Shown: in pieces, positions 54,255 to 64,000 of the stretch
Layout of the letters: every line of letters starts with the position of its first letter
Position numbering within the stretch: position 1 is the stretch's first letter
NCBI GenBank assembly: GCA_000754445.1
Contig: JNSD01000013.1
Location: 124,001-188,000 of the forward strand
Direction of reading: 5' to 3'
DNA: 64,000 bases
Source of the DNA: an actinobacterium acMicro-4
GTDB lineage: Bacteria > Actinomycetota > Actinomycetes > Actinomycetales > Microbacteriaceae
Notes under the pieces: model-generated
Database searches by the model: none
What the model was told of the DNA's origin: nothing
Seen by the model: only the letters and a program-made list of their open reading frames with translations
Position numbers and translations under genes: made by a program

Positions 54255-54905
54255 ATGGCTGCATCTGTTGACGTCCTCGACGCATCCGGCAAGAAGTCCG
54301 GCTCCGTCGAGTTGCCCGCTAACGTCTTTGACGTTGTCACCAACGTGCCCCTGATGCACCAGGTGGTTGTTGCTCAGCTTGCAGCAGCTCGCCAGGGAAC
54401 TCACAAGGTCAAGGGCCGCGGTGAGGTTTCTGGTGCTGGTCGTAAGCCGTTCAAGCAGAAGGGAACCGGTCGTGCCCGTCAGGGTTCGATTCGTGCCCCT
54501 CAGCACCGCGGTGGTGGAATTGTCCACGGTCCAGTGCCCCGCGATTACTCGCAGCGCACGCCTAAGAAGATGGTGCAGAAGGCTCTCTTGAGCGCACTGT
54601 CTGACCGCGCCCGGGCTGATCGTATTCACGTGGTCCAGGGTCTAGGAACCGACAAGGCTCCCTCGACCAAGATCGCTTCTGCGCTTATCGCACAGACTGC
54701 TCCTGGTCGCAACGTGTTGATTGTTGTGGGTCGTGACGATGTGAACGGTCAGAAGAGCGTTCGCAATATTCCTGGTATCCACGCTGTTCACCCCGACCAG
54801 CTCAACGCCTATGACGTTCTCAACAGTGACGACATCATCTTCACGACTGAGGCATTTGAGACCTTCGTGGCAGCGAAAGCTGACACGGGCAAGGGAGGCA
54901 AATAA
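54255..54905 (+). CDS. rplD: 50S ribosomal protein uL4
   Basis: 216 residues. The tunnel loop [20 protein letters not shown], then [18 protein letters not shown] lines the exit tunnel. In enterobacteria L4 represses the S10 operon; no evidence here. It overlaps rplW by one base. Confidence 0.99.
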   Translation: MAASVDVLDASGKKSGSVELPANVFDVVTNVPLMHQVVVAQLAAARQGTHKVKGRGEVSGAGRKPFKQKGTGRARQGSIRAPQHRGGGIVHGPVPRDYSQRTPKKMVQKALLSALSDRARADRIHVVQGLGTDKAPSTKIASALIAQTAPGRNVLIVVGRDDVNGQKSVRNIPGIHAVHPDQLNAYDVLNSDDIIFTTEAFETFVAAKADTGKGGK

Positions 54906-55216
54906 TGAGTATTCACGCGATTGCTTGGAACAAGGATCCTCGTGACGTCATTGTCCGCCCGATTGTCAGCGAGAAGAGCTACACCCTGATTGACCAGGGC
55001 AAGTACACCTTCGAAGTTGACCCCCGCGCGACAAAGACCGAAATCAAGCTGGCCATCGAGAAGATCTTCAATGTGAAGGTTTCCTCGGTCAACACCTTGA
55101 ACAAGACCGGTAAGACTCGCCGCACCAAGTTTGGGGCTGGAAAGCGCAAGGACACCAAGCGTGCCATTGTCTCTCTCGCCTCTGGCTCCATCGACATCTT
55201 CACGGCTGTGGGATAG
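54905..55216 (+). CDS. rplW: 50S ribosomal protein uL23
   Basis: 103 residues: [20 protein letters not shown] and [20 protein letters not shown]. It lies at the exit of the tunnel and serves as the docking site for trigger factor and SRP. 11 nt before rplB. Confidence 0.99.
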   Translation: MSIHAIAWNKDPRDVIVRPIVSEKSYTLIDQGKYTFEVDPRATKTEIKLAIEKIFNVKVSSVNTLNKTGKTRRTKFGAGKRKDTKRAIVSLASGSIDIFTAVG

Positions 55217-55227
55217 GTAGGAAGAAC

Positions 55228-56064
55228 ATGGCTATTCGCAAATACAAGCCGACGACCCCTGGTCGCCGTGGCTCTTCTGTTGCTGATTTCCAGGAAATCA
55301 CCCGCAGCACGCCTGAGAAGTCGTTGCTCAAGCCACTGCCGAAGACCGGTGGTCGTAACAGCAGCGGTCGCATCACGACCCGTCACATCGGTGGTGGCCA
55401 CAAGCGCCAGTACCGCGTAATCGACTTCCGCCGCGATGACAAGGATGGCGTAAACGCCAAGGTCGCTCACATTGAGTACGACCCCAACCGCACCGCGCGC
55501 ATCGCGCTGCTGCACTTCATCGACGGCACCAAGCGCTACATCATTGCCCCAAACAAGCTTCGTCAGGGTGACATTGTGGAGTCAGGTCCGAACGCCGACA
55601 TCAAGCCCGGTAATAACCTGCCCTTGCGCAACATCCCCGTCGGTACCGTTATTCACGCAATCGAATTGCGTCCCGGTGGCGGTGCCAAGATGGCTCGCTC
55701 CGCTGGCGCTTCGGTTCGACTTGTTGCCAAGGATGGCCCCAACGCCCAGTTGCGTTTGCCCTCGGGTGAAATCCGCAACGTTGATGCTCGCTGCCGCGCC
55801 ACCATTGGTGAGGTCGGTAACGCCGAGCAGTCCAACATCAACTGGGGTAAGGCCGGCCGCATGCGCTGGAAGGGTGTTCGCCCAACCGTCCGCGGTGTTG
55901 CCATGAACCCTGTTGACCACCCCCACGGTGGTGGTGAGGGTAAGACCTCTGGTGGTCGGCACCCCGTGAGCCCTTGGGGTCAGTCTGAGGGGCGCACCCG
56001 TTCTCCCAAGAAGGCCAGCAACAAGCAAATCGTTCGCCGTCGCACCGTCGGCAAGAAGCGTTAG
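55228..56064 (+). CDS. rplB: 50S ribosomal protein uL2
   Basis: 278 residues. The C-terminal [20 protein letters not shown] holds the conserved histidine near the peptidyl transferase centre. Normal family length. Confidence 0.99.
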   Translation: MAIRKYKPTTPGRRGSSVADFQEITRSTPEKSLLKPLPKTGGRNSSGRITTRHIGGGHKRQYRVIDFRRDDKDGVNAKVAHIEYDPNRTARIALLHFIDGTKRYIIAPNKLRQGDIVESGPNADIKPGNNLPLRNIPVGTVIHAIELRPGGGAKMARSAGASVRLVAKDGPNAQLRLPSGEIRNVDARCRATIGEVGNAEQSNINWGKAGRMRWKGVRPTVRGVAMNPVDHPHGGGEGKTSGGRHPVSPWGQSEGRTRSPKKASNKQIVRRRTVGKKR

Positions 56065-56078
56065 TAGGAGAGTAAGAC

Positions 56079-56360
56079 ATGCCTCGTAGCCTTAAAAAGG
56101 GACCCTTCGTGGATGACCACCTCCTCCAGAAGGTGTTTCGTCAGAACGAAGCCAACACCAAGAACGTGATCAAGACCTGGTCGCGTCGCTCGATGATTGT
56201 GCCGGCAATGCTCGGTCACACCATCGCAGTGCACGATGGCCGCAAGCACATTCCTGTGTTCGTCACCGAAACGATGGTGGGTCACAAACTCGGCGAGTTT
56301 GCCCCCACCCGCACTTTCCGTGGTCACGAAAAGGACGACAAGAAAGGCCGTCGCCGCTAA
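56079..56360 (+). CDS. rpsS: 30S ribosomal protein uS19
   Basis: 93 residues: [20 protein letters not shown] and [20 protein letters not shown], ending in the basic [12 protein letters not shown] tail. It contacts the A-site finger bridge. Confidence 0.99.
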   Translation: MPRSLKKGPFVDDHLLQKVFRQNEANTKNVIKTWSRRSMIVPAMLGHTIAVHDGRKHIPVFVTETMVGHKLGEFAPTRTFRGHEKDDKKGRRR

Positions 56361-56384
56361 GCGCGGTGATGAGGAGGTAGTCAC

Positions 56385-56783
56385 ATGGTTGAATCCATCG
56401 CACGGGTGCGCAACATCCGCGTTACCCCACAGAAGGCTCGTCGTGTCGTCGACTTGATCCGTGGCAAGCAGGCCCAGGAGGCTCTTGCCGTGCTGAAGTT
56501 TGCCCCTCAGTCGGCCAGTGAGCCCATCGCCAAGGTTGTTGCCTCGGCAATGGCTAACGCCCGGGTCACTGCCGACAAGGATGGCATTTTCCTGGACGAT
56601 CAGGACCTATTCGTTGCTCGCGCCTTTGTTGATGAGGGCGTCACCCTGAAGCGGTTTAGGCCGCGCGCTCAGGGTCGGGCATTTCGTATCAACAAGCGCA
56701 CCAGCCACATCACTGTTGTGCTGGCAACGCCCGACGAGGCTTCGGTGAACCCGGGCCGCTCATCACAGAAGGCTGGCAAGTAA
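56385..56783 (+). CDS. rplV: 50S ribosomal protein uL22
   Basis: 132 residues, start after a GGAGGT site. [20 protein letters not shown], then the tunnel hairpin [20 protein letters not shown]. The C-terminus ([13 protein letters not shown]) is a short extension. Confidence 0.99.
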   Translation: MVESIARVRNIRVTPQKARRVVDLIRGKQAQEALAVLKFAPQSASEPIAKVVASAMANARVTADKDGIFLDDQDLFVARAFVDEGVTLKRFRPRAQGRAFRINKRTSHITVVLATPDEASVNPGRSSQKAGK

Positions 56784-56785
56784 CT

Positions 56786-57556
56786 ATGGGTCAGAAAGTT
56801 CATCCGTACGGTTTCCGTCTGGGAATCACCACCGACCACGTGTCGCGCTGGTTCTCTGACTCGACCAAAAAGGGTCAGCGTTACGCAGACTTCGTTGCTG
56901 AAGACGTGCTCATCCGTAAGTTCCTCCAGAAGGAACTCGACCGGGCCGGCATCGCACGCATCGAGATCGAGCGCACGCGTGACCGCGTCCGCGTGGACAT
57001 CCACTCGGCTCGCCCCGGAATCGTTATCGGCCGTCGTGGCGCCGAGGCTGAGCGCATCCGCGCTGACCTCGAGGACATGACCAAGAAGCAGATCCAGCTG
57101 AACATTCTCGAGGTCAAGAACCCCGAGAACGAAGCCCAGCTGGTTGCTCAGGGAATTGCTGAGCAGCTGAGCGCTCGTGTGGCATTCCGCCGCGCAATGC
57201 GCAAGGGTCTTCAGGGTGCCCAGCGCGCTGGCGCCAAGGGTATTCGTATCCAGGTGTCTGGCCGTCTGGGTGGCGCTGAAATGAGCCGTTCCGAGTTCTA
57301 CCGCGAGGGTCGGGTTCCACTGCACACTCTGCGCGCGAACATCGACTACGGCTTCTATGAGGCTCGCACGACTTTTGGCCGCATTGGCGTCAAGGTCTGG
57401 ATTTACAAGGGTGACATCACCAACAAGGAACTGGCCCGCGAGCAGGCAAACGCCCGCTCACAGCGGCCTGACCGTCCTGCTGCTGGTGCTCGCCGTGGAC
57501 CGGCTGCTGTTGCAGCTGCTGAGGCAGCGCCCGTTGCTGCAGGGGGAGCTGAGTAA
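56786..57556 (+). CDS. rpsC: 30S ribosomal protein uS3
   Basis: 256 residues: [20 protein letters not shown], the KH motif [18 protein letters not shown], and [20 protein letters not shown]. The C-terminal 40 residues are an Ala/Arg/Pro-rich tail ([20 protein letters not shown]) beyond the conserved core, as in other Actinobacteria. Confidence 0.99.
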   Translation: MGQKVHPYGFRLGITTDHVSRWFSDSTKKGQRYADFVAEDVLIRKFLQKELDRAGIARIEIERTRDRVRVDIHSARPGIVIGRRGAEAERIRADLEDMTKKQIQLNILEVKNPENEAQLVAQGIAEQLSARVAFRRAMRKGLQGAQRAGAKGIRIQVSGRLGGAEMSRSEFYREGRVPLHTLRANIDYGFYEARTTFGRIGVKVWIYKGDITNKELAREQANARSQRPDRPAAGARRGPAAVAAAEAAPVAAGGAE

Positions 57557-57558
57557 GC

Positions 57559-57975
57559 ATGTTGATTCCTCGCAAAGTCAAGTTCCGTAAGCAGCACCAC
57601 CCCAAGCGTGGCGGTCACGCCACCGGTGGTACCACGGTTGCTTTTGGTGAGTTTGGTATCCAAGCCACCACCAGCGCTTACGTCACCAACCGTCAGATTG
57701 AGGCAGCGCGTATCGCGATGACTCGTCACATCAAGCGTGGTGGCAAGGTATGGATTAACATCTACCCCGACCGCCCGTTGACCAAGAAGCCCGCGGAAAC
57801 CCGCATGGGTAGTGGTAAAGGTTCGCCGGAGTGGTGGATTGCCAACGTCAAGCCAGGACGCGTCCTCTTTGAGGTCGCCGGTGTGAGTGAAGAACTCGCC
57901 CGCGAAGCCATGACTCGGGCGATTCACAAGCTTCCGTTGAAGGCACGCATCATCAAGCGCGAGGAGGGCATGTAA
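57559..57975 (+). CDS. rplP: 50S ribosomal protein uL16
   Basis: 138 residues: [20 protein letters not shown] and [20 protein letters not shown]. It helps place the A-site tRNA. Shares its last base with the rpmC start (TAATG). Confidence 0.99.
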   Translation: MLIPRKVKFRKQHHPKRGGHATGGTTVAFGEFGIQATTSAYVTNRQIEAARIAMTRHIKRGGKVWINIYPDRPLTKKPAETRMGSGKGSPEWWIANVKPGRVLFEVAGVSEELAREAMTRAIHKLPLKARIIKREEGM

Positions 57976-58280
57976 TGGCTGTGGGAACGAAAGAACTTAC
58001 ACCTGCTGATCTCGACACGTTCGAGGATGAGCGTCTCTTGGACGAGCTTCGCCGCTCCAAGGAAGAGCTGTTCAACCTGCGGTTCCAGTCGGCCACCGGC
58101 CAGCTGGATAACCACGGACGCGTTCGCGCTGTGAAGCGCGACATTGCCCGTCTGTACACCGTGATTCGCGAACGCGAGCTCGGCATCCGCGCCGCACCGG
58201 CTCCCATTGAGAAGCCAGTCAAGAAGTCTGCAAAGAAGAGCGAAAGCTCCGAGCCTGAAGCTACTGAGGAGAGTGCATAA
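57975..58280 (+). CDS. rpmC: 50S ribosomal protein uL29 with C-terminal extension
   Basis: 101 residues against about 65-75 for most bacteria. The core is [20 protein letters not shown] and [20 protein letters not shown]. The last 30 residues ([20 protein letters not shown]) are a low-complexity Lys/Ser/Glu tail. Overlaps rpsQ by one base. Confidence 0.97.
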   Translation: MAVGTKELTPADLDTFEDERLLDELRRSKEELFNLRFQSATGQLDNHGRVRAVKRDIARLYTVIRERELGIRAAPAPIEKPVKKSAKKSESSEPEATEESA

Positions 58281-58591
58281 TGGCCACCGATGTGAAGCAG
58301 GGCCACGAGTCCGCAGCGCGCGACGTCCGAGACAAGGACGCCCGTGGTTACCGCAAGGTTCGCCGCGGTTATGTAACCAGCGACAAGATGGACAAGACCA
58401 TCGTCGTCGAGGTTGAAGACCGCGTGAAGCACCCCCTCTATGGCAAGGTTGTGCGCCGGTCCTCCAAGATCAAGGCACACGACGAGCTGAACACCGCAGG
58501 TATTGGCGACTTGGTGGTCATCACCGAGACCCGCCCTCTCTCTGCAACCAAGCGTTGGCGTCTAGTCGAAATCGTTGAGAAGGCGAAGTAA
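58280..58591 (+). CDS. rpsQ: 30S ribosomal protein uS17 with N-terminal extension
   Basis: 103 residues, with about 20 charged residues ([20 protein letters not shown]) before the usual start. The core is [20 protein letters not shown] and [17 protein letters not shown]. Confidence 0.98.
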   Translation: MATDVKQGHESAARDVRDKDARGYRKVRRGYVTSDKMDKTIVVEVEDRVKHPLYGKVVRRSSKIKAHDELNTAGIGDLVVITETRPLSATKRWRLVEIVEKAK

Positions 58592-58594
58592 CCC

Positions 58595-58966
58595 ATGATT
58601 CAGCAAGAGTCCCGTCTAAAAGTGGCCGACAACACCGGCGCCAAGGAACTATTGGCGATTCGTGTTCTCGGTGGATCAGGACGTCGCTATGCAGGCCTCG
58701 GTGACATCATCGTCGCCACGGTCAAGGACGCAATTCCTGGTGGCAACGTCAAGAAGGGTGAGGTCGTCAAGGCCGTCATCGTTCGCACCGTCAAGGAAAC
58801 CCGTCGTGGAGACGGTTCGTACATCAAGTTTGACGAAAATGCCGCAGTCATCATCAAGAACAAAGAGGGCGACCCTCGCGGAACGCGTATTTTCGGACCC
58901 GTTGGTCGCGAACTCCGCGACAAGCGCTTCATGAAGATCATTTCGTTGGCCCCGGAGGTTATCTAA
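58595..58966 (+). CDS. rplN: 50S ribosomal protein uL14
   Basis: 123 residues: [20 protein letters not shown], the family's highly conserved start, and [20 protein letters not shown]. It marks the start of the spc-like segment. It contacts the silencing factor RsfS on the free subunit. Confidence 0.99.
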   Translation: MIQQESRLKVADNTGAKELLAIRVLGGSGRRYAGLGDIIVATVKDAIPGGNVKKGEVVKAVIVRTVKETRRGDGSYIKFDENAAVIIKNKEGDPRGTRIFGPVGRELRDKRFMKIISLAPEVI

Positions 58967-58968
58967 CA

Positions 58969-59328
58969 ATGGCAAAGATTAAAAAAGGTGACCTGGTTCA
59001 GGTCATCTCTGGCGCAAGCGAAGCCCGTGGTGGTGACCGCGGTAAGCAGGGTCGCGTCATTGAGGTGCTTGCTGAGCAGAATCGCGTCCTCGTCGAGGGT
59101 GTCAACTACGTCAAGAAGCACATCCGAGTTGGCCAGAGCAACCGTGGCTCTAAGACCGGCGGCATTGAGACTCACGAAGCCCCTATTCACATCTCGAATG
59201 TGGCACTCGTGGACCCCAAGTCCAAGAAGCCCACTCGCGTGGGATACCAGACCAAGACCGTGACCAAGAACGGCGCCACCAAGCAGGTTCGCGTCCGCGT
59301 TGCGAAGAAGTCAGGAGAAGAGCTCTAA
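58969..59328 (+). CDS. rplX: 50S ribosomal protein uL24
   Basis: 119 residues with the KOW motif [20 protein letters not shown] and KQGRVIEV. It initiates 50S assembly. Overlaps rplE by one base. Confidence 0.99.
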   Translation: MAKIKKGDLVQVISGASEARGGDRGKQGRVIEVLAEQNRVLVEGVNYVKKHIRVGQSNRGSKTGGIETHEAPIHISNVALVDPKSKKPTRVGYQTKTVTKNGATKQVRVRVAKKSGEEL

Positions 59329-59921
59329 TGGCCACGTCAACCGCCGAGGCAAAGGCACCTGCGGTGCCCCGCCTCAAAGCTATTTACCGCACGGACATCG
59401 TTCCTGCTTTGACCGAAGCCTTCAGCTACACCAACCCTCACCAGGTCCCAGGCCTCGTGAAGGTCGTCGTGAACACCGGTGTTGGCGAAGCAGCCCGTGA
59501 TTCCAAGGTGATTGAGGGCGCCCTGCGCGACCTCACCCAGATCACCGGCCAGAAGCCCGTCGTGACCCTGGCGCGCAAGTCCATCGCTCAGTTCAAGTTG
59601 CGCGAGGGTATGCCCATCGGTGCTCACGTGACGCTTCGTGGAAACCGGGCATGGGAGTTCGTTGACCGTCTGGTCAACCTCGCTCTTCCTCGCATCCGTG
59701 ACTTCCGTGGGCTCAGCGACCGTCAGTTCGATGGCAACGGAAACTACACCTTTGGTATCACCGAGCAATCGGTGTTCCACGAGATCAACCAGGACAACAT
59801 CGACCGCGTTCGTGGATTCGACATCACTATTGTGACGACCGCGAAGACGGACGATGAAGGCCGCGCCCTTTTGCTGGCTTTGGGATTCCCCTTCGCTCAG
59901 CGGAACACTACCGAGGCCTAA
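59328..59921 (+). CDS. rplE: 50S ribosomal protein uL5
   Basis: 197 residues with a short low-complexity N-terminal addition ([20 protein letters not shown]). Conserved [20 protein letters not shown] and [20 protein letters not shown]. It binds 5S rRNA. The following 70 nt to rpsH contain no gene; the S14 gene often located here is absent. Confidence 0.99.
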   Translation: MATSTAEAKAPAVPRLKAIYRTDIVPALTEAFSYTNPHQVPGLVKVVVNTGVGEAARDSKVIEGALRDLTQITGQKPVVTLARKSIAQFKLREGMPIGAHVTLRGNRAWEFVDRLVNLALPRIRDFRGLSDRQFDGNGNYTFGITEQSVFHEINQDNIDRVRGFDITIVTTAKTDDEGRALLLALGFPFAQRNTTEA

Positions 59922-59991
59922 AGGCCCCTAACTGACAAGGTCGGCCCGGGTGTCCCCGGAGTCGAAACCAGCCAGAGAAAAGAGAAGCACC

Positions 59992-60390
59992 ATGACCATG
60001 ACAGATCCGGTCGCAGACATGCTGACCAGGCTGCGCAACGCCAACTCGGCTCACCACGATTCTGTGTCGATGCCAAGTTCGAAGTTGAAGACCCACCTCG
60101 CTGACATTCTCAAGCGTGAGGGTTACATCGCTTCGTGGAAGACCGAGGACGCCAGGGTCGGCAAAGCTTTGACCCTTGAGCTCAAGTATGGACAGAACCG
60201 CGAACGCTCCATTGTGGGTATTAAGCGTGTGTCTAAGCCAGGTCTTCGCGTCTACGCAAAGTCGACCGAAATCCCCGAGGTCCACGGTGGTTTGGGCATC
60301 GCAATCTTATCCACCTCGTCTGGTCTGTTGACCGACAAGGAAGCCAACAAGAAAGGCGTGGGTGGGGAAGTCCTCGCCTACGTGTGGTGA
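59992..60390 (+). CDS. rpsH: 30S ribosomal protein uS8
   Basis: 132 residues from [20 protein letters not shown]; the frame is open earlier, but this ATG follows GAGAAAAGAGAAG and matches the family start. C-terminal [20 protein letters not shown] is conserved. In E. coli it represses the spc operon. Confidence 0.98.
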   Translation: MTMTDPVADMLTRLRNANSAHHDSVSMPSSKLKTHLADILKREGYIASWKTEDARVGKALTLELKYGQNRERSIVGIKRVSKPGLRVYAKSTEIPEVHGGLGIAILSTSSGLLTDKEANKKGVGGEVLAYVW

Positions 60391-60396
60391 TCGCTG

Positions 60397-60933
60397 ATGT
60401 CACGTATTGGCCGCTTACCCATTGAGATTCCCTCGGGCGTGGACATCACGATCGATGGACAGCACGTCGCCGTCAAAGGCCCCAAGGGCGAACTTGCTCT
60501 CACCGTGAAGGAGCCCATTGAGGCTCGCAAGGTTGAGAACCAGGTCATCGTCACGCGTCCCGACGACGAGCGTTCCTCTCGCTCCTTGCACGGTTTGAGC
60601 AGGACCCTAATCAACAACCTGATCATCGGTGTCACCGAGGGTTACAAGAAAGAGCTCGAAATCGTCGGAACGGGTTACCGTATCGCCTCTCAGGGTCAGG
60701 GCGTCGAGTTCCAACTCGGTTACTCTCACCCCATCACGGTGCAGCCTCCAGAGGGCATCACTTTTACCGTGGAGGGCAACACCAAGCTGGTGGTCAGCGG
60801 TATCGACAAGCAAGCTGTTGGTGAGGTCGCCGCGAATATTCGTAAACTGCGCAAGCCAGAGCCTTACAAGGGCAAGGGTGTTCGCTACGCCGGCGAGAAC
60901 GTTCGCCGCAAGGCTGGAAAGGCTGGTAAGTAA
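60397..60933 (+). CDS. rplF: 50S ribosomal protein uL6
   Basis: 178 residues: [20 protein letters not shown] and the C-terminal signature [20 protein letters not shown]. It supports the GTPase-associated centre. Six nt after rpsH. Confidence 0.99.
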   Translation: MSRIGRLPIEIPSGVDITIDGQHVAVKGPKGELALTVKEPIEARKVENQVIVTRPDDERSSRSLHGLSRTLINNLIIGVTEGYKKELEIVGTGYRIASQGQGVEFQLGYSHPITVQPPEGITFTVEGNTKLVVSGIDKQAVGEVAANIRKLRKPEPYKGKGVRYAGENVRRKAGKAGK

Positions 60934-60935
60934 TC

Positions 60936-61304
60936 ATGGCTTTCTCGAGAGGAAAGAGCCGTTCGGCCGCGAGAGATCGCCGTCACACGCGCTTGCGCAA
61001 GAAGGTTGTGGGCACCGCAGAGAAGCCACGTTTAGTCGTGACCCGCTCTGCCCGCCACGTATTCGTCCAGGTAGTCGACGACCAGAAGGGCCACACCGTG
61101 GCTTCTGCCTCGACCATGGAAGCGGATTTCCGCTCCTTCGCTGGAGACAAGACTGCCAAGGCCAAGCGCATTGGTGAAGTCATTGCTGAGCGTGCAAAGA
61201 AGGCCGGCGTTGCCTCGGTCGTCTTTGACCGCGGAGGTAACCGCTACGCCGGCCGAGTCGCAGCAATTGCTGAAGGCGCACGAGAGAGTGGATTGGAACT
61301 GTGA
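60936..61304 (+). CDS. rplR: 50S ribosomal protein uL18
   Basis: 122 residues: [20 protein letters not shown], then [20 protein letters not shown]. It binds 5S rRNA with L5. Overlaps rpsE by 4 nt (GTGA). Confidence 0.99.
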   Translation: MAFSRGKSRSAARDRRHTRLRKKVVGTAEKPRLVVTRSARHVFVQVVDDQKGHTVASASTMEADFRSFAGDKTAKAKRIGEVIAERAKKAGVASVVFDRGGNRYAGRVAAIAEGARESGLEL

Positions 61305-61990
61305 GCGAAGAAGTTAAGGACGAAGCAGTGGTGGAGGAAACTCCGGTTACTCCTGTCGTAGCTGAAGAGGACACCTCGTCGGAGCCTCGTGAGGCCCGCC
61401 GCGGAAGTCGTGAGCGTAACCCCAACGCGCGTGAGCGAGGTGCCCGCGACACCGAGAAGAGCCAGTTCCTGGAGCGTGTTGTCACCATCAACCGTGTGTC
61501 CAAGGTCGTCAAGGGTGGTCGTCGCTTTAGCTTCACTGCTCTCGTCGTCGTTGGTGACGGTAACGGCATGGTCGGCGTTGGCTACGGTAAGGCCCGCGAG
61601 GTCCCCACCGCCATCTCCAAGGGCGTCGAGGACGCGAAGAAGAACTTCTTCCGTGTTCCCCGCGTTGCCCAGACCATCCCTCACCCCGTTCAGGGCGAGG
61701 CAGCTGCCGGTGTGGTGCTCTTGCGCCCCGCGACCCCTGGTACCGGTGTTATCGCCGGTGGTCCAGTCCGCGCCGTGCTGGAGTGCGCTGGTATTCACGA
61801 TGTATTGAGCAAGTCGTTGGGTTCTTCCAACACCCTCAACATCGTGCACGCCACTGTCGCCGCTTTGAAGATGCTCGAAGAGCCACGCGCTGTTGCCGCA
61901 AGGCGCAACGCTGAGTTCGACCAGATCGCCCCCGCGCACTTCATCCGTGCTGAAAAAGAAGCTGCTGCGGCAGCGAAGGCCGGTGCCTAA
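61301..61990 (+). CDS. rpsE: 30S ribosomal protein uS5 with acidic N-terminal extension
   Basis: 229 residues from a GTG. About 50 residues of acidic then basic low complexity ([20 protein letters not shown], then [20 protein letters not shown]) come before the core [40 protein letters not shown] is the dsRBD-like motif. It is one of the proteins where ram and spectinomycin-resistance mutations map. Confidence 0.98.
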   Translation: MSEEVKDEAVVEETPVTPVVAEEDTSSEPREARRGSRERNPNARERGARDTEKSQFLERVVTINRVSKVVKGGRRFSFTALVVVGDGNGMVGVGYGKAREVPTAISKGVEDAKKNFFRVPRVAQTIPHPVQGEAAAGVVLLRPATPGTGVIAGGPVRAVLECAGIHDVLSKSLGSSNTLNIVHATVAALKMLEEPRAVAARRNAEFDQIAPAHFIRAEKEAAAAAKAGA

Positions 61991-62175
61991 TGGCAAAGAA
62001 ACTCAAAGTAACCCAGATCAAGTCGATCATTAGCGAGAAGCCCAACATGGCTCCCACGCTTCGCAGCCTTGGCTTGCGCAAGATCGGCCAGTCCGTTGTC
62101 CGTGAAGATAACCCCGTGAACCGCGGGTATGTGCGCACCGTCGCACACCTGGTGAAGGTCGAGGAGATTGACTAA
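61990..62175 (+). CDS. rpmD: 50S ribosomal protein uL30
   Basis: 61 residues: [20 protein letters not shown] and [20 protein letters not shown]. It is sandwiched with single-base overlaps on both sides, which links it translationally with rpsE and rplO. Confidence 0.98.
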   Translation: MAKKLKVTQIKSIISEKPNMAPTLRSLGLRKIGQSVVREDNPVNRGYVRTVAHLVKVEEID

Positions 62176-63023
62176 TGGCTGAAGAGAAGAAGCCAGCAGA
62201 AAAGAAGCCCGCAGCAAAGAAGCCAGCAGCAGCGAAGCCCGCTGCAGCCAAGCCCGCTGCCGAAAAGAAGCCTGCCGCTAAGGCACCTGCAGCTAAGGCA
62301 GCGCCCGCCAAATCTGCTGCGAAGCCGGCTGCGAAAGCTGCCACCAAGCCTGCTGCGAGCGCAGCTGCTAAGCCTGCGGCTAAGGCACCTGTAGCTAAGG
62401 CTGCTCCGGCAAAAGCAGCCGCTAAGCCTGCTGCGGCTAAGCCTGCAGCTGCCAAGGCACCTGCTGCCAAGGCCGCTCCAGCGAAAGCTGCTGCTAAGCC
62501 CGCTACCGAGGAGAAGAAGGCGGCCCCTGTAAAGAAGGCTGCTCCTTCCAAGAAGGCCGCAAAGCCCGCAGTTGACGCTCGTCCCGGTGTTGTGAAGCTT
62601 CACCACTTGCGTCCCGCTGTTGGAGCCAAGAAAGCCAAGACCCGTGTTGGTCGCGGTGAGGGTTCCAAGGGTAAGACTGCTGGCCGCGGTACCAAGGGTA
62701 CAAAGGCTCGTTACCAGGTTCGTCCTGGTTTCCAGGGTGGTCAGTTGACCTCGGTCATGCGCGCTCCCAAGCTGCGCGGATTCAAGAACCCGTTCCGCGT
62801 TGAGTACCAGGTAGTCAACGTTGGTCGTCTCGCTGAGCTCTATCCCAAGGGAGGAGACGTCACGATTGCCGATCTCGTTGCCAAGGGTGCTGTTCGCAAG
62901 AACCAGAAGGTCAAGGTTCTCGCTGAGGGTGACCTGAGCGTTGCTTTGAGCGTTACTGTCGACAAGGTCTCCAAGCAGGCCGCCGACAAGATCGCCAAAG
63001 CCGGCGGTTCCATCAGCGAATAG
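62175..63023 (+). CDS. rplO: 50S ribosomal protein uL15 with long Ala/Lys/Pro extension
   Basis: 282 residues, almost double the usual ~145-150. The first ~130 residues are repeats of [22 protein letters not shown] and similar units, with no sequence outside Ala, Lys, Pro and a few Glu/Ser/Thr. From [20 protein letters not shown] the protein is a normal L15, with [20 protein letters not shown] and a usual C-terminus. The long repeat-bearing tail resembles histone H1-type or eukaryote-like basic tails. The ATG shares a base with the rpmD stop, so the extension is in the natural reading frame. Confidence 0.97.
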   Translation: MAEEKKPAEKKPAAKKPAAAKPAAAKPAAEKKPAAKAPAAKAAPAKSAAKPAAKAATKPAASAAAKPAAKAPVAKAAPAKAAAKPAAAKPAAAKAPAAKAAPAKAAAKPATEEKKAAPVKKAAPSKKAAKPAVDARPGVVKLHHLRPAVGAKKAKTRVGRGEGSKGKTAGRGTKGTKARYQVRPGFQGGQLTSVMRAPKLRGFKNPFRVEYQVVNVGRLAELYPKGGDVTIADLVAKGAVRKNQKVKVLAEGDLSVALSVTVDKVSKQAADKIAKAGGSISE

Positions 63024-63035
63024 GTCCTGAAGGGT

Positions 63036-63065
63036 GGTTACAGGAAGCGCTCGCCTTCTGTAACC
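63036..63065 (+). terminator. Hairpin between rplO and secY
   Basis: GGTTACAG pairs with CTGTAACC (8 bp) with an inner GAAG/CTTC stem. It has no T run. It is followed by TAAGCT (63080-63085), a possible -10 for secY, so transcription may be partly reset here. Confidence 0.4.
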
Positions 63066-63124
63066 CCACTTCAACCCGGTAAGCTCAAAACCGCGTGCTG
63101 TAGGGCACCTGGCAGGAGGATGAT

Positions 63125-64000
63125 GTGTTTAGAGCTATAGGGAGAATCTTCAAGACTCCCGACTTGAGGCAGAAGATTGCGTTCACCCTGGTCATGGTCG
63201 GGCTCTTCCGCATGGGCTCCTTCATCCCCGCACCATTTGTCGACTATCGCAACGTGCAGCAGTGTCTTGCTGGTACTAGTGGAACTGCCGGCCTGTATGA
63301 GCTGGTCAACCTCTTTAGCGGTGGCGCGCTGCTTCAACTGTCGATTTTTGCTTTGGGCATCATGCCCTACATCACCGCAGCGATCATCACGCAGCTTTTG
63401 CGCGTGGTTATCCCTCACTTTGAGTCTCTCCACAAGGAGGGCCAGGCCGGTCAGGGCAAGCTGACTCAGTACACCCGCTACATGACCATTGGTCTCGCGC
63501 TTCTCCAGTCGACCACCCTCATTACGGTCGCTCGAAGTGGCGCGCTCTTCGGTGCCAACTCTGGAGTCCCTGCCTGTAATCAGCTGCTCTCGAACGACGC
63601 CTGGTACGCCATCATGCTGATGGTCATCACCATGACCGCCGGAACCGGCCTCATCATGTGGTTTGGCGAGATGATCACCGAGCGCGGTGTGGGTAACGGA
63701 ATGTCGCTGTTGATCTTTGTCTCGATTGCCGCCACTTTCCCATCGTCCCTCTGGGCTATCGCCCAGGCCGAGGGATTCGAAATCTTCATCATCGTTCTCG
63801 CGGTGGGTCTGGTAATCCTTGGCCTCGTCGTGTTCGTCGAGCAGTCGCAGCGTCGGGTGCCGGTCCAGTATGCAAAGCGTATGGTTGGTCGTCGCACCTT
63901 TGGTGGTTCCAACACCTACATCCCGATCAAGGTCAATATGGCCGGTGTTATTCCGGTCATTTTTGCCTCGTCGCTGCTGTATTTGCCGGCCCTCCTCGCC
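63125..64000 (+). CDS. secY: Protein translocase subunit SecY, 5' end (partial)
   Basis: First 292 codons, running off the right edge; GTG start with AGGAGGAT upstream. Begins FRAIGRIFKTPDLRQKIAFT, then the plug-region segment LVNLFSGGALLQLSIFALGI and PYITAAIITQLL. GEMITERGVGNGMSLLIF and QRRVPVQYAKRMVGRR correspond to the region around transmembrane helices 4-6. It forms the SecYEG channel. Its position after rplO is the normal spc arrangement. Confidence 0.97.
   Translation, partial: MFRAIGRIFKTPDLRQKIAFTLVMVGLFRMGSFIPAPFVDYRNVQQCLAGTSGTAGLYELVNLFSGGALLQLSIFALGIMPYITAAIITQLLRVVIPHFESLHKEGQAGQGKLTQYTRYMTIGLALLQSTTLITVARSGALFGANSGVPACNQLLSNDAWYAIMLMVITMTAGTGLIMWFGEMITERGVGNGMSLLIFVSIAATFPSSLWAIAQAEGFEIFIIVLAVGLVILGLVVFVEQSQRRVPVQYAKRMVGRRTFGGSNTYIPIKVNMAGVIPVIFASSLLYLPALLA

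Noticed and set aside
62190-62520. Repeats in rplO (possible CRISPR or integrated repeat element)
   Set aside because: In-frame Ala/Lys/Pro codon repeats; no unique spacers, no cas genes.

Overview
The window is chromosomal DNA of a high-G+C Gram-positive bacterium. It is most likely a small-genome, planktonic-type member of the Microbacteriaceae (Actinobacteria). Evidence: a DUF3180 / PH-domain / DUF2520 / panC / lysS block, an orphan bS22 (AURKAIP1-type) ribosomal mini-gene beside a HTH protein, a DUF427 protein, many genes that appear leaderless, frequent GTG starts, and extremely tight packing with overlapping starts and stops. I saw no insertion sequence, prophage, CRISPR array or rRNA operon. 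The genus cannot be fixed from this sequence alone.

Layout. (1) 1-8.8 kb: the end of a DUF3180 gene, two membrane PH-domain genes, a DUF2520 Rossmann protein, panC and lysS, then two tiny membrane-protein genes on the minus strand, clpC and an N-acetylglutamate-synthase-like gene. (2) 8.8-18.9 kb: an exported hypothetical protein, radA, tRNA-Ser(CGA), a VIT-family transporter, an ECF sigma factor with a large exported Pro/Glu-rich partner, a DUF4864-type lipoprotein, an MMPL transporter, a saccharopine-dehydrogenase-family oxidoreductase and a quinone oxidoreductase. (3) 18.9-22.8 kb: pstSCAB behind a Pho-box-like repeat. (4) 22.8-31 kb: kynU-kynA (tryptophan breakdown), psuG and a PfkB kinase (pseudouridine catabolism), photolyase, an orphan winged-helix regulator, upp, tadA and two small hypothetical genes. 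(5) 31-38 kb: proC, a TrkH/TrkA K+ uptake pair, ArsR, HTH, bS22, a HAD phosphatase, a glutaredoxin-like protein, DUF4916, an SRPBCC-like protein, DUF427 and a SprT-like protein. (6) 38-64 kb: the expression core: rpoB-rpoC; a prepilin peptidase; rpsL-rpsG-fusA-tuf; a three-gene XRE/membrane/DUF418 cassette; then one unbroken ribosomal protein run rpsJ to rplO and the start of secY.

How the parts work together. The last 26 kb is transcription and translation machinery in three transcription units (rpoBC, str, S10-spc). Each has a recognisable -35/-10 promoter and a leader of about 160-270 nt with small GNRA-capped hairpins. rpoBC also has two DnaA-box-like sequences just upstream. In the metabolic half, many genes carry a TANNNT hexamer exactly 6 nt before the ATG/GTG. 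That geometry puts the transcription start on the start codon, so leaderless mRNA appears to be a normal mode of expression here, while the ribosomal genes use conventional Shine-Dalgarno sites. The most distinctive protein-level features are a roughly 130-residue Ala/Lys/Pro repeat fused to the N-terminus of ribosomal protein L15, and the ECF sigma / exported-protein pair.
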